A stretch of DNA of 64,000 nucleotides from Streptomonospora sp. PA3 (GTDB taxonomy: Bacteria; Actinomycetota; Actinomycetes; Streptosporangiales; Streptosporangiaceae), in assembly GCF_009728995.1 (NCBI RefSeq), contig NZ_VTZW01000020.1, forward strand, positions 1 through 64,000, given 5' to 3'. The position numbers and the translations under genes were made by a program. Shown here piece by piece: positions 25,913 to 34,410 of the stretch (positions are counted from its first letter, which is position 1; each line of letters opens with the position of its first letter). Under the pieces are notes generated by a model. The model saw only the letters and a program-made list of their open reading frames with translations, did not search any database and was not told where the DNA came from.

Positions 25913-27015
25913 AGCTGGGCCATCCTTCTCCGCCGCACGAGGAAGATGAACACGGGAGCGCCGATCAGCGCGGTGACGATGCCGACCTCCAGCTCCCCGC
26001 CGGATGTGATGACGCGACCCGCGGTGTCGGCCAGCGTCAGCAGCACCGCCCCGATGGCGGCGGAGTAGGGCAGCACCCACCGCTGGTCGGGACCGGTGAA
26101 CGTGCGCGCGAGGTGGGGCACGATCAGGCCGACGAACCAGATGGGGCCGGCCGCGGCGGTGGCGCCGCCGCACAGCAGCACGATCGCCAGCGCCACCAGC
26201 GCGCGGGTGCGGTTGACGCGGGCGCCGAGGGCCGCGGCGAGGTCCTCGCCCAGGGCGACGGCGTTCAGCGCGGGGCCCAGCGTCACGGCCAGCAGGATGC
26301 CGGCGGTGAGGAAGGGCCAGATGCGCAGGAAGATCTCCAGGTCGCGGCCGACGAGGGAGCCGACCTGCCAGAAGCGGATCTGGTCGAAGACGAACTCGTC
26401 GAGGACGGTGATGCCGTAGACGAAGCCCTGCAGGACCGCGGCCAGCGCGGTACCGGCCAGCGCCAGGCGCACCGGTGTGGCGCCGCTGCGGCCGCGCGAG
26501 CCCAGCGCGTAGACGAGCACGGCGGCGATCGCGGCGCCGATGAACCCGAACCAGACGTAGGCGCTGGGGCCCGTCATGCCGAAGACGAAGATCGCGGTGA
26601 CCACCGCGGCGGCGGCGCCGGAGTTGATGCCGAGGATGCCGGGCTCGGCGATGGGGTTGCGGGTGAGGGCCTGCATGAGCGCTCCGGCCAGGCCGAGCGC
26701 CGCGCCGACGAAGACGCCGAGCACGGTGCGCGGCATGCGCAGTTCCCACACGACGCTGGAGTTGTAGCTGCCGTCGGGGTTGAGCAGCGCGTCGACCACG
26801 GTGCCAAGCGGGATGGCCTTGGCCCCGACGGCGATGCTGAGCACCGCGCACCCGGCCAGCAGGGCGAGCAGCACGACCAGGCCGGCGCTGCGCAGGGCGT
26901 GGGTGCGCGCGGTGGCACTGGTGCGGTGATCGAGCTCCTGGGCGGCGACCGCGGAGTCGGCGGTGTCGGCGTCCTCCCCGAGCAGCGCGGGGGCGGAGGG
27001 CCGTTCCAGGCTCAT
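25909..27015 (-). CDS. FecCD-family iron-siderophore permease
   Basis: A 368-residue permease and first gene of the operon. It has the family motifs MPRTVLGVFVGAALGLAGALMQ, NPIAEPGILGINSGAA, WQVGSLVGRD and GPIWFVGLIVPHLAR. The two permeases share clear motifs but are distinct subunits, forming a heterodimer as in FepD/FepG. No periplasmic-type binding lipoprotein is encoded in the neighbourhood, so the substrate receptor must be elsewhere. Expression should be repressed by a DmdR/IdeR protein with iron because of the box 86 bases upstream. Confidence 0.95.
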   Translation of the reverse strand: MSLERPSAPALLGEDADTADSAVAAQELDHRTSATARTHALRSAGLVVLLALLAGCAVLSIAVGAKAIPLGTVVDALLNPDGSYNSSVVWELRMPRTVLGVFVGAALGLAGALMQALTRNPIAEPGILGINSGAAAAVVTAIFVFGMTGPSAYVWFGFIGAAIAAVLVYALGSRGRSGATPVRLALAGTALAAVLQGFVYGITVLDEFVFDQIRFWQVGSLVGRDLEIFLRIWPFLTAGILLAVTLGPALNAVALGEDLAAALGARVNRTRALVALAIVLLCGGATAAAGPIWFVGLIVPHLARTFTGPDQRWVLPYSAAIGAVLLTLADTAGRVITSGGELEVGIVTALIGAPVFIFLVRRRRMAQL

Positions 27016-27100
27016 CGCGCTCCACCGGCGGGGGCGGCCGTGCGGCGCGTGTGCAGGGGCGGCACTGTTCCTCCGGTCGGGTCCGCGAATCCACTCAAAC

Positions 27101-27119
27101 TTAGTAAAGGCTAACCTAT
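27101..27119 (-). promoter_or_regulatory. Iron box (DmdR/IdeR operator)
   Basis: The 19-mer TTAGTAAAGGCTAACCTAT matches the actinobacterial iron box TTAGGTTAGGCTAACCTAA at 15 of 19 positions. It lies 86 bases upstream of the first permease gene and is the most AT-rich sequence in the area, so it probably overlaps the promoter. Confidence 0.85.
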
Positions 27120-27168
27120 CCCCCGTTCGGGTGGAAGTGGGCCCCGGACCGCCGACCGTGGGGCCGTG

Positions 27169-29493
27169 TCACCGCCGGATCCAGGGAGCGCCCAGCCGAG
27201 GCGGCTCGAAAGCGCGGACCGGCGGCGGCTCGCCCTCGTAGCGGGCCACCTCGACCAGGACGTGCTGGCCGGTGGTGCCCTGGCTCAGCGCCGAGGAGCC
27301 GGTGTCGGCGGTGAGCACGTTGGGGTTGCCGTGGACGCAGGTCGCCTCGGACGAGGACGGGTCGTACCAGGCGCCGGTGGAGAGCTGCACGACGTCGGGC
27401 CGCACGGCGGTGCTGGTCTCCACGCCCGCCAGCAGGCTGCCGCGGTCGTTGCGCACCCGGACGACGTCGCCGTCGGCGATGCCGCGCGCCCGCGCGTCGT
27501 CGGGGTGCATGCGCAGCCGCGCCCGGTCGGCGACCTTCTGCGAACGGCTGTAGGCGCCCATGTCCTGCTGGCTGTGCAGCCTGCCGCGCGGCTGGTTGGC
27601 GATGAGCAGCAGCGGCCACCGGCGCGCCCGCTCGCCTCCGATGCGCTCGGGACCGGGCAGCCACGCCGGGTGGCCGGGGCAGTCGTCGTAGCCGAAGGAG
27701 GCGATGGTCTGCGAGTACAGTTCGATCCGGCCGCTGGGCGTGCCGAGCGGGTGGGCGCCGGGGTCGGCGCGGAAGTCGCCGAAGAGGGTGGTGTCCTCGA
27801 CGCGGTCGGGGATGTCCACGCCGCCGGCGGCCCAGAAGGCGTCGAAGTCGGGCAGCGGGGTGCGGTACCGGTTGCGCCACTGCCGGTACATGTGCCGCAG
27901 CCATTGGGCCGAGGTGCGGCCCTCGGTGAACTCCCCGCGCACGCCCAGGCGCTCGGCCAGGTCGGCGTAGACGTCGTACTCGTCGCGGGCGGAACCGTGG
28001 GCGGGGACCGCGCGCGGCATGGCGCGCACCCGCAGGTCGCCCTGGCTGGCGCCGATGTCGTCGCGCTCCAGCGAGGTGGTGGAGGGCAGCACGATGTCGG
28101 CGTGCCGGGCCGTGGCCGTCCAGTGGGTCTCGACGACCAGCACGGTCTCGGGCCGGGAGAAGGCGCGCGTCAGCCGGGCGAGGTCCTGATGGTGGTGGAA
28201 GGGGTTGCCGCCGGACCAGGCGACCAGGCGGATGTCGGGGTAGGCGTGGCGCCGGCCGTTGTAGTCGTAGGGTTCGCCGGGGTTCAGCAGCATGTCGGCG
28301 ACCCGGGCGACGGGGATGGCGGAGTCCACCGGGTTGATCCCCTGGGGGAAGCGCGGCAGCCCCGAGGGGGTGGACCCGCCCGCGTAGTTGCCCGTGGACC
28401 CGTAGCCGGTGGCGAACCCGCCGCCGGGCAGCCCGATCTGGCCCAGGCACGCGGCCAGGGCCACCCCGCCCCACAGCGGCTGCTCGCCGAAGCGGGTGCG
28501 CTGCACCGACCAGCCGACGTTGACCAGCGTGCGCCCGCCGGCCATGCGCCGGGCGAGGTCGCGCAGCGTCGCGGCGGGCAGGCGGCACAGGCCCTCGGCC
28601 CATTCCGGGGTCTTGGCGACGCCGTCGTGCTCGCCCCGCACGTAGCGGCGCAGGACGTCGGCGCCGACCGTGTAGCGGTCGAGGAAGTCGAAGTCGGCCA
28701 GTCCCTCGTCGAACAGGGTGTGGATGAGGGCGAGCTGGATCGCGGTGTCGGTGCCGGGGTCGGCCGGCAGCCATTGGGCGCCCATCTCGTCGACGGTGTC
28801 GTCGCGCAGCGGACTGATGGAAACCGTCTGCACGCCCTTCTCGGCGGCGGCGCGCATGCCCGCGGCTGCGCTCTGGCGCGCCCGCCCGCCCGAGGTGTTC
28901 CAGGTGTTGGACAGCCGCAACCCGCCGAAGGTGACGATCAGGTCGGTGTGGCGGGCGACGGCATCCCAGGTGGGTGCGCGTTCGAGCAGGTCGGCGGTGC
29001 CGCCCAGGCCCATCACGTGGGGCAGCAGGACCTCGACGCAGGCGTGGCTGTAGGTGTTGCGGGAGCGGGTGTAGCCGCCGATGGTGTTGAGGAACCGGTG
29101 GATCTGGCTCTGGGAGTGGTGGAACCGGCCGGCGCTGGCCCAGCCGTAGGAGCCCCCGTAAATGGCGGCGTTGCCGTGCTCGCTGCGGACGCGGTCGAAC
29201 TCCGCGGCGAGGAGGTCCAGCACCGTGTCCCAGTCCAGCTCCACGTATTCGTCGCCGGGGGCGCCGCGCAGGCTGTCGGAGCCGGGACCGTTCTCCAGCC
29301 AGCGCCGCCGCACCGCCGGGGCGGCGACGCGGGTGGCGTGGTGCTGGGCGTCGGGCACGTTGCCGCTGAGCGGCGCGGCGTCGGGGTCGTCGGCACGCAC
29401 GCCCACGACGCGCCCGCCCGACACCAGGACGTCGTAGGCGCCCCAGTGCGAGCTGGTGGAGACGCCGACCGCCTGCTCGCCGTGCCCGTCCAT
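27169..29493 (-). CDS. Molybdopterin oxidoreductase, BisC/TorA type
   Basis: A 774-residue enzyme of the DMSO reductase family that binds bis-MGD. It has no N-terminal iron-sulfur cysteines and no twin-arginine signal, which suits the BisC (biotin/methionine sulfoxide reductase) branch that acts in the cytoplasm. The segment YGGSYGWASAGRFHHSQSQI (about 113-132) includes the presumed Mo-ligand serine region; NTIGGYTRSRNTYS, GGNPFHHHQDLARL and the C-terminal dinucleotide-binding LLLIANQPRGRLHSQ are also typical. The likely reaction is sulfoxide or N-oxide reduction, though no electron donor gene is adjacent. The ATG at 29493 has GAGGGAGGGCG upstream. It diverges from the CitE-like gene across palindromic repeat copy A. 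Confidence 0.9.
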   Translation of the reverse strand: MDGHGEQAVGVSTSSHWGAYDVLVSGGRVVGVRADDPDAAPLSGNVPDAQHHATRVAAPAVRRRWLENGPGSDSLRGAPGDEYVELDWDTVLDLLAAEFDRVRSEHGNAAIYGGSYGWASAGRFHHSQSQIHRFLNTIGGYTRSRNTYSHACVEVLLPHVMGLGGTADLLERAPTWDAVARHTDLIVTFGGLRLSNTWNTSGGRARQSAAAGMRAAAEKGVQTVSISPLRDDTVDEMGAQWLPADPGTDTAIQLALIHTLFDEGLADFDFLDRYTVGADVLRRYVRGEHDGVAKTPEWAEGLCRLPAATLRDLARRMAGGRTLVNVGWSVQRTRFGEQPLWGGVALAACLGQIGLPGGGFATGYGSTGNYAGGSTPSGLPRFPQGINPVDSAIPVARVADMLLNPGEPYDYNGRRHAYPDIRLVAWSGGNPFHHHQDLARLTRAFSRPETVLVVETHWTATARHADIVLPSTTSLERDDIGASQGDLRVRAMPRAVPAHGSARDEYDVYADLAERLGVRGEFTEGRTSAQWLRHMYRQWRNRYRTPLPDFDAFWAAGGVDIPDRVEDTTLFGDFRADPGAHPLGTPSGRIELYSQTIASFGYDDCPGHPAWLPGPERIGGERARRWPLLLIANQPRGRLHSQQDMGAYSRSQKVADRARLRMHPDDARARGIADGDVVRVRNDRGSLLAGVETSTAVRPDVVQLSTGAWYDPSSSEATCVHGNPNVLTADTGSSALSQGTTGQHVLVEVARYEGEPPPVRAFEPPRLGAPWIRR

Positions 29494-29692
29494 CGTCGCC
29501 CTCCCTCACCGGCCGCGGCGCCCCGCCCGTCGCGCCGCGGCTCTGCGTTCAATCGTGTCCGTTTCGCACTCTATGCACTGTTTGACGGATCCCCGGCCGT
29601 TCGAGTGCACCGGCTTTCCGCAGGTCTTCAACGATCCGAGGGTGCGCGGTCTTCCCCGCCGGGGGCGTGGTAAGCCGACGTCACCGTTGGTC

Positions 29693-29963
29693 CGTGTATA
29701 AGAACGGCGGGGCGCCGCTTTCCAGGAACCCACAGGGCACCACCCGGGGCGGCCACCATCGGGGCTGCGGCAATGGGGCTGGATTGCGCGAAGCGCTGTG
29801 CGCCAGCTTGCCGCCGAGCGCACGCGGTTCTTTCGAGGTGGAGCCGCACCACCGGTGGCGGGCCTCCAGTGCAAAGGTGCGCCGTGCGCTCGGCGGCAAG
29901 CTGCGACCGCGCTACGCGAAGCGCGCCCATTGCCGCAGCCTCCTGTGGTGACCGGCTTCTTAA
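29693..29963 (+). repeat. Long-palindrome repeat, copy A
   Basis: A 271-base element in the 650-base divergent gap between the molybdoenzyme and the CitE-like gene. It is a nested palindrome: outer arms GGCTGCGGCAATGGG (29763-29777) and its exact complement (29926-29940), inner arms of 20 bases (29804-29823 and 29884-29903, exact), and a centre CCACCGGTGG. Outside the outer arms the two ends differ: a left shoulder with CAGGAACCCAC and GGGGCGGCCACCATCG, and a right shoulder with GTGGTGACCGGCTTCTTAA. Both tips read TAAGAA inwards. Small reading frames across it are by-products of the palindrome. Confidence 0.9.
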
Positions 29964-30006
29964 CCCCGGACATGGGGCAGCGGTGGGCGACACGGGGAGA
30001 GCACGC

Positions 30007-30049
30007 GACGCGCAGCGTCACCGTCGGGGCGGCGGGGGGTGACGGGTGG
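30007..30049 (+). repeat. GACGCG-type satellite unit next to copy A
   Basis: This 43-base segment (GACGCGCAGCGTCACCGTC onwards, ending GGGTGACGGGTGG) aligns closely with the two units at 41571-41643 and, inverted, with two units inside copy B at 31169-31262. It lies 44 bases outside the right tip of copy A and just upstream of the CitE-like gene. Confidence 0.6.
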
Positions 30050-30142
30050 ACGTTTGCAAAGATGGCCCGCGGTGATCCTCGCAGCTCGCCGCTGCCGCGG
30101 GCCCAAGGAGCGCCGTCGTCCGGTCGAGGTAGGGGAGGTTGT

Positions 30143-31096
30143 ATGAGTGCGGTGGCATCCCGGTCGCGCCGCTCGGTGCTGGCCGTGCCGGCGTCCAATC
30201 CGCGGTTCATCGAGAAGGCGCGCGGCCTGGAGGTCGACGCCTTCTTCCTGGACCTGGAGGACGCCGTGGCCCCGGCCGAGAAGGCGGCGGCCCGAGCCGG
30301 CGCCGTCGCCGCGCTCAACGCCGGCGGCTGGGGCGCCAAGGTGCGCACGGTGCGGGTGAACGACCTGGAGACCCCCTGGACCTACCGCGACGTCATCGAG
30401 GTCGTGGAAGGCGCCGGCGCCGAGCTGGACTGCCTGGTACTGCCCAAGGTCACCGGTCCCGACCAGGTGCGCTGGTTGGACACGCTGCTCACCCAGATAG
30501 AGGCCGCCAACGGGCTCCAACCCGGCCGGATCGGGATCGAGGCCCAGATCGAGGATGCCCGCGGCGCCACGCGCGCCGACGAGATCGCGGCGGCCTCGCC
30601 GCGCCTGGAGAGCCTGGTCTACGGGCCCGCCGACTTCATGGCGTCGGTCAACATGCGCACCCTGGTGGTCGGCGAGCAGCCGCCGGGCTACGACGCGGGC
30701 GACGCCTACCACTACATCCTGATGCGGATCCTGCTGGCCGCACGCGCCAACGGCCTTCAGGCGATCGACGGCCCCTACCTGCAGATCCGCGACGTCGACG
30801 CGTTCCGCCGCTCGGCGGGGCGCACGGCCGCCCTCGGCTTCGACGGCAAGTGGGTGCTGCACCCGCTCCAGGTGGAGGCCGCCAACGAGGTCTACACGCC
30901 CAGCCAGGAGGACTACGACCACGCCGAGCGGATTCTGGAGGCCTACGAGCACGCCACGACGGTGGAGCGGCGGGGCGCGGTCATGCTCGGCGAGGAGATG
31001 CTGGACGAGGCGTCGCGCAAGATGGCCCTGGCCGTGGCGGGCAAGGGCCGGGCGGCCGGGCTGCGGCGCAGTCCCGGGTCCGGAGCCGGGGGCTGA
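30143..31096 (+). CDS. HpcH/HpaI-CitE family lyase (malyl-CoA/citramalyl-CoA lyase-like)
   Basis: A 317-residue TIM-barrel lyase that would cleave or form a 3-hydroxyacyl-CoA such as malyl-, citramalyl- or beta-methylmalyl-CoA. Seen motifs: RRSVLAVPASNPRF at the N-terminus, the metal/CoA segment FLDLEDAVAPAEK (about 32-44), VLPKVTGPDQV, IGIEAQIEDARG with the acidic metal ligand, YGPADFMASV, and GFDGKWVLHPLQVEAANEVY. The last 30 residues are a family-typical tail. An AGGGGAGG site precedes ATG 30143. It is a single-gene unit between two palindromic repeats, and no CoA ligase or transferase is adjacent. Confidence 0.9.
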   Translation: MSAVASRSRRSVLAVPASNPRFIEKARGLEVDAFFLDLEDAVAPAEKAAARAGAVAALNAGGWGAKVRTVRVNDLETPWTYRDVIEVVEGAGAELDCLVLPKVTGPDQVRWLDTLLTQIEAANGLQPGRIGIEAQIEDARGATRADEIAAASPRLESLVYGPADFMASVNMRTLVVGEQPPGYDAGDAYHYILMRILLAARANGLQAIDGPYLQIRDVDAFRRSAGRTAALGFDGKWVLHPLQVEAANEVYTPSQEDYDHAERILEAYEHATTVERRGAVMLGEEMLDEASRKMALAVAGKGRAAGLRRSPGSGAGG

Positions 31097-31105
31097 CGGC
31101 TACGT

Positions 31106-31482
31106 CCTGTTTAAGACAGCCGGTCACCACAGCGGCTGCGGCAATGGGGCTGAGATGCGCGAATCCCACCCGTCACCCGCCACCGCCCCTAACGGAGGCG
31201 CTGACGCGCCACGAGCTCATCGTGCCCGTCACCCGCCACCGCCCCAACGGAGGCGCTGCGCGCCACGTACCTGTTCAGAGCCGGCTTGCCGCCGAGCGCA
31301 CGGCGCACCCTTGCACCGGAGGCCCGCCACCGGTGGTGCGGCTCCACCGGGGAAGAACTGCGTGCGCTCGGCGGCAAGCTGCGTCCGCGCTTCGCGAACC
31401 GCGCCCATTGCCGCAACAACGATGGTGGCCGCCCCGGGGCTTCCCGGTGGGTTCCTACGGCGCCCGCCGCTCTTAAACACGG
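31106..31482 (-). repeat. Long-palindrome repeat, copy B, with internal satellite insertion
   Basis: A copy in inverted orientation to A: its left end (TGTTTAAGACAGCCGGTCACC) is the complement of A's right shoulder and its right end (GGGTTCCTACGG...TCTTAAACACGG) of A's left shoulder. Both tips read GTTTAAGA inwards, the best-preserved ends of the family. Between the left outer arm and left inner arm about 115 bases are inserted (31165-31280), consisting of two ~56-base units that begin CCCGTCACCCGCC at 31169 and 31225. It occupies most of the 514 bases between the CitE-like gene and the MarR-GNAT gene. Confidence 0.9.
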
Positions 31483-31610
31483 CCCGGCAGATTCGCCCGT
31501 TCCCCTCCCGCATCGGCCGTTCTCGCGGTAAATTGTTTGTCTAAGTCAAACATTCCTGCTCCGAGCGCAGGTCGGGGGGCGCCCGGAGCGGCACGGCCGT
31601 GGGGGACACC

Positions 31611-32597
31611 ATGAGCACGCCCGAATCCGCCAGCCGCATCCCGCCCGAAGACGTCTCCGCCATCCGCGCGTTCAACCGCTTCTTCACCCGCCGCGTCGGG
31701 GTCCTCAAACCCGGCCTGCTCGACTCGCCCTGGTCGCTGACCGAGGTCCGCATCCTGTACGAACTGCGGCACCGCGCCTCCGTGCGGGCGCTGGACCTGC
31801 GCCGCGAACTGGACATGGACGCCGGGCAGCTCAGCCGCGTGCTGAGCCGGCTCCAGCGCAACGGGCTCATCGGCCGCTCCCCCTCTCCCGAGGACGGGCG
31901 CAGGCAGATCGTGGAGCTGACCGAGGAGGGCCGGCGGGCGGCGCAGACGCTGGACGACCGTGCGAACGAACAGGTCACGGCCCTCGTCTCGCACCTCTCC
32001 GCCGCCGAGCGGAGCCGGCTCATCGACGCCATGGCCACCGTGCGCCGGCTCTTCGACGCTCCGGAGGCGCGCGCCGCCGACGGTCAGGAGGCGGCGCCGG
32101 CGGCGACCGCTCCGCCGCCCGGCCCGGTACTGCGCGAACCCCGTCCCGGCGACCTGGGCTGGGTCGTCGAGCGCCACGGCGCACTCTACGCGGCCGAGTA
32201 CGGCTGGGACTCCGCGTTCGAGGCGTGGGTGGCGCGCCTGGTCGCCGACTACGGGCTGCCGAGCGACCGGCCCGGCCAGGCGCTTTGGATCGCCGAGGCC
32301 GATGGTGCCCGCGCAGGATGCATCGCCTGCTCCCGCGAGGACGAGCGGACCGCGCGGCTGCGGCTGTTCCTGGTCGAGCCCGGCGCGCGCGGCCGCGGCG
32401 TCGGCACGGCGCTGATCGAGCGGTGCCTGGACTTCGCCCGCTCGGCCGGCTACCGCGCCATGGTGCTGTCCACCTACTCCGTGCTGGCCGACGCGCGCCG
32501 CCTCTACCAGGCCGCGGGGTTCCGCCTGGTCTCCTCGGAGCCGGAGCGGGCCTTCGGCCGGGACCTCACCGCACAGGTGTGGGAGACGGACCTGTAA
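31611..32597 (+). CDS. MarR-GNAT fusion: transcriptional regulator/N-acetyltransferase
   Basis: A 328-residue two-domain protein. Residues 10-150 are a MarR winged helix (LTEVRILYELRH, LDMDAGQLSRVLSRLQRNGLI, wing DGRRQIVELTEEGRRA). After an Ala/Pro linker, residues 170-328 are a GNAT acetyltransferase with acetyl-CoA motif LFLVEPGARGRGVGTALIERC and the C-terminal RLYQAAGFRLVSSEPERAFG. Such fusions are known in several phyla; the ligand or acetyl acceptor is not known. ATG 31611 has a GGGGGA site 5 bases ahead; GTG 31599 is less likely. Just upstream is an AT-rich TTTGTCTAAGTCAAACA patch (31533-31549), a likely promoter or self-operator. Confidence 0.9.
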   Translation: MSTPESASRIPPEDVSAIRAFNRFFTRRVGVLKPGLLDSPWSLTEVRILYELRHRASVRALDLRRELDMDAGQLSRVLSRLQRNGLIGRSPSPEDGRRQIVELTEEGRRAAQTLDDRANEQVTALVSHLSAAERSRLIDAMATVRRLFDAPEARAADGQEAAPAATAPPPGPVLREPRPGDLGWVVERHGALYAAEYGWDSAFEAWVARLVADYGLPSDRPGQALWIAEADGARAGCIACSREDERTARLRLFLVEPGARGRGVGTALIERCLDFARSAGYRAMVLSTYSVLADARRLYQAAGFRLVSSEPERAFGRDLTAQVWETDL

Positions 32598-32717
32598 AGG
32601 CACGGCGATGCGCGCGGGGCGCCCAACGCGCAGGCGAGGGAACGGCCGCGTGGCGCCGCCCGTCGGAGTGGGTAGCGGCACCGCTCACAGTCGCATACGA
32701 CAAGGAGGCCGACGCCG

Positions 32718-32936
32718 ATGAAGTGGAACGCATCCGCCCTCTCGGGGCTGGTTCTGGGAGTGGCGGTCGGCGTCGCACTGGGCGTCTCCATGGACAACAT
32801 CGCCGCGGGTGTGGGGATCGGCATCGGTATCGGCATCGCCTTCGGTCTCGCCTTCCAGCAGGCCGGCAAGGGCGGTGGCGGGGGCTCCGACTCCCCGAGA
32901 AACGGCCGCGAAACCGGCGGCCGCGACGACGGCTGA
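32718..32936 (+). CDS. Small glycine-zipper membrane protein
   Basis: A 72-residue protein made of one long or two short helices rich in GxxxG repeats (GVAVGVALGVSM, GVGIGIGIGIAFGLAF) with a Gly/Ser/Asp-rich tail. A strong AAGGAGG site lies at 32702-32708. The composition fits a homo-oligomerising membrane peptide. Similar short proteins are widespread in actinobacteria without known function. The next gene starts 11 bases after its stop. Confidence 0.75.
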   Translation: MKWNASALSGLVLGVAVGVALGVSMDNIAAGVGIGIGIGIAFGLAFQQAGKGGGGGSDSPRNGRETGGRDDG

Positions 32937-32947
32937 GAATCCGCGGC

Positions 32948-33574
32948 TTGGTAACGCAGACGCCCACCAACGATGAAAAGGCGGCGACCTCGGCAGTGAA
33001 GCAGCAGCTCGCGGGCGTACTGATCGCTTCGGTCTTCGGCACCGTGTTCGTATTCGTCAACGCCGGCGACCCGATGCCCGCGGAGCTGGTGCCGGCCGCT
33101 CGCATCGCGGCGGTGGCCGCCCTGGCGGCGACGGCGGTGCTGGGCCTCCTGGCCGCTCGAAGCACCGCGCCCGCCGGCGCCTCGACCGCTCCGAAGCCGA
33201 ACCGCCCCGGGACAAGCCGGCGGCCGCCCATGTTCGGCCGGGGGTTTCTGGGCGTCGTCCTGACCGAGGCGGTGCTGATCATCGGCGGGCTCCGCGCCAT
33301 CCGCGTGTTCGACGCGCCCGTCGAGACCAACGTCGCCTGGATCGCGATCGTCGTGGGCCTGCACTTCATCGTGCTGGCACGGGTCTGGAAGGACGCGCGC
33401 ATCCTCGTTCCCGGCGCGGTGCTGACGCTCCTGGGCGTCGCGGGCTTCGCCCTGGCCGCCGTCTCCCTGGTGCCACTCATCCCCCTGGTCAGCGGCGTGC
33501 TCTCCGGCGTGACCCTGCTGGTCTGCGGAGTGGTCGCCACGGCCGCGATGTGGGCGGCGGCACGCCGGTCCTGA
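32948..33574 (+). CDS. Hypothetical multi-helix membrane protein
   Basis: A protein of up to 208 residues with five to six hydrophobic helices and a disordered Ser/Pro linker in the middle (about 72-90). I do not recognise a family. The start is uncertain: TTG 32948 gives the full reading frame, GTG 32996 removes 16 residues and begins just before the first helix (LAGVLIASVFGTVFVFV); neither has a good ribosome site. It follows the small glycine-zipper protein closely and is probably cotranscribed with it. Confidence 0.65.
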   Translation: MVTQTPTNDEKAATSAVKQQLAGVLIASVFGTVFVFVNAGDPMPAELVPAARIAAVAALAATAVLGLLAARSTAPAGASTAPKPNRPGTSRRPPMFGRGFLGVVLTEAVLIIGGLRAIRVFDAPVETNVAWIAIVVGLHFIVLARVWKDARILVPGAVLTLLGVAGFALAAVSLVPLIPLVSGVLSGVTLLVCGVVATAAMWAAARRS

Positions 33575-33689
33575 GCCCCCGAGGAGGGAAGGCGGCGTCT
33601 CAAAGCGCCCCGCACACCCGCGGGAACACCCCACGCCGTTTCGACCCGCCTCCGGTTCTCTTACCAGCGGCTAACCCGCGTGGGCCACC

Positions 33690-34406
33690 ATGGGGACCAT
33701 GAGCCGACCCAGCAGCGTCCTCATCGCCGACGACGACCGGGCCATCCGCGACTCCCTGGATCGGGCCCTGCGCCTGGAGGGCTATGAGGTGCGCACCGCG
33801 GCCGACGGCGTCGAAGCGCTGGCCGAGGTGCACAGCGAGCCGGTGGACCTGCTGGTGCTCGACGTGATGATGCCCGGCGTCGACGGGCTGGGCGTCTGCC
33901 GGGTCCTGCGCAAGGAGGGCGACCGCACGCCGATCCTGATGCTGACGGCCCGGGTGGAGACCTCCGACCGGGTGGCCGGCCTCGACGCGGGCGCCGACGA
34001 CTACCTGCCCAAGCCCTTCGAGCTGGAGGAGCTGCTCGCGCGGCTGCGGGCGCTGCTGCGCCGCGCGGCCCCCACCGACGAGAACGGCGTCGCCGAACCG
34101 CCGCTGCAGGTGGGCGACCTGCGGCTGGACCCCGGTTCGCGCCGGGTGTGGCGCAGCGGGCAGGAGGTCGAGCTGTCCAAGACGGAGTTCGACCTGCTGG
34201 AGCTGCTCATGCGCAACGCCGGGATCGTCCTGGACCACTCGACCATCTACGACCGCATCTGGGGTTACGACTTCGGCCCCGAGTCGAAGAACCTCGCGGT
34301 CTACATCAGCTATCTGCGCCGCAAGCTGGAGCCGCAGGGGACGCCGCAGCTCATCCATACGGTGCGGGGCGTGGGCTACACCGTCCGCCCGCAGGGGGCG
34401 AGGTGA
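33690..34406 (+). CDS. OmpR/PhoB-family response regulator (MprA-like)
   Basis: A 238-residue regulator. The receiver has DDD at residues 14-16, phosphoacceptor D58 (LLVLDVMMPGVDG), Thr in LMLTARVE and K in YLPKPFE. The C-terminal winged helix is complete (LRLDPGSRRVWRSG, LSKTEFDLLELLMRNAG, VYISYLRRKLE, HTVRGVGYTVR). Overall closest to MprA/TcrA-type regulators known to control envelope stress. ATG 33690 and ATG 33699 are both plausible. The kinase gene starts four bases after its stop. Confidence 0.93.
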   Translation: MGTMSRPSSVLIADDDRAIRDSLDRALRLEGYEVRTAADGVEALAEVHSEPVDLLVLDVMMPGVDGLGVCRVLRKEGDRTPILMLTARVETSDRVAGLDAGADDYLPKPFELEELLARLRALLRRAAPTDENGVAEPPLQVGDLRLDPGSRRVWRSGQEVELSKTEFDLLELLMRNAGIVLDHSTIYDRIWGYDFGPESKNLAVYISYLRRKLEPQGTPQLIHTVRGVGYTVRPQGAR

Positions 34407-34410
34407 GCCG

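Noticed and set aside
29681-31531. Several 60-130 residue frames in copies A and B (for example starting MPPSARR)
   Set aside because: They lie entirely in the palindromic repeat, occur on both strands and have no ribosome site; similar frames recur in every copy.
32948-33574. Calling the membrane gene from the upstream in-frame start at 32225
   Set aside because: That would overlap the MarR-GNAT gene and the small glycine-zipper gene with Arg-rich shadow sequence.
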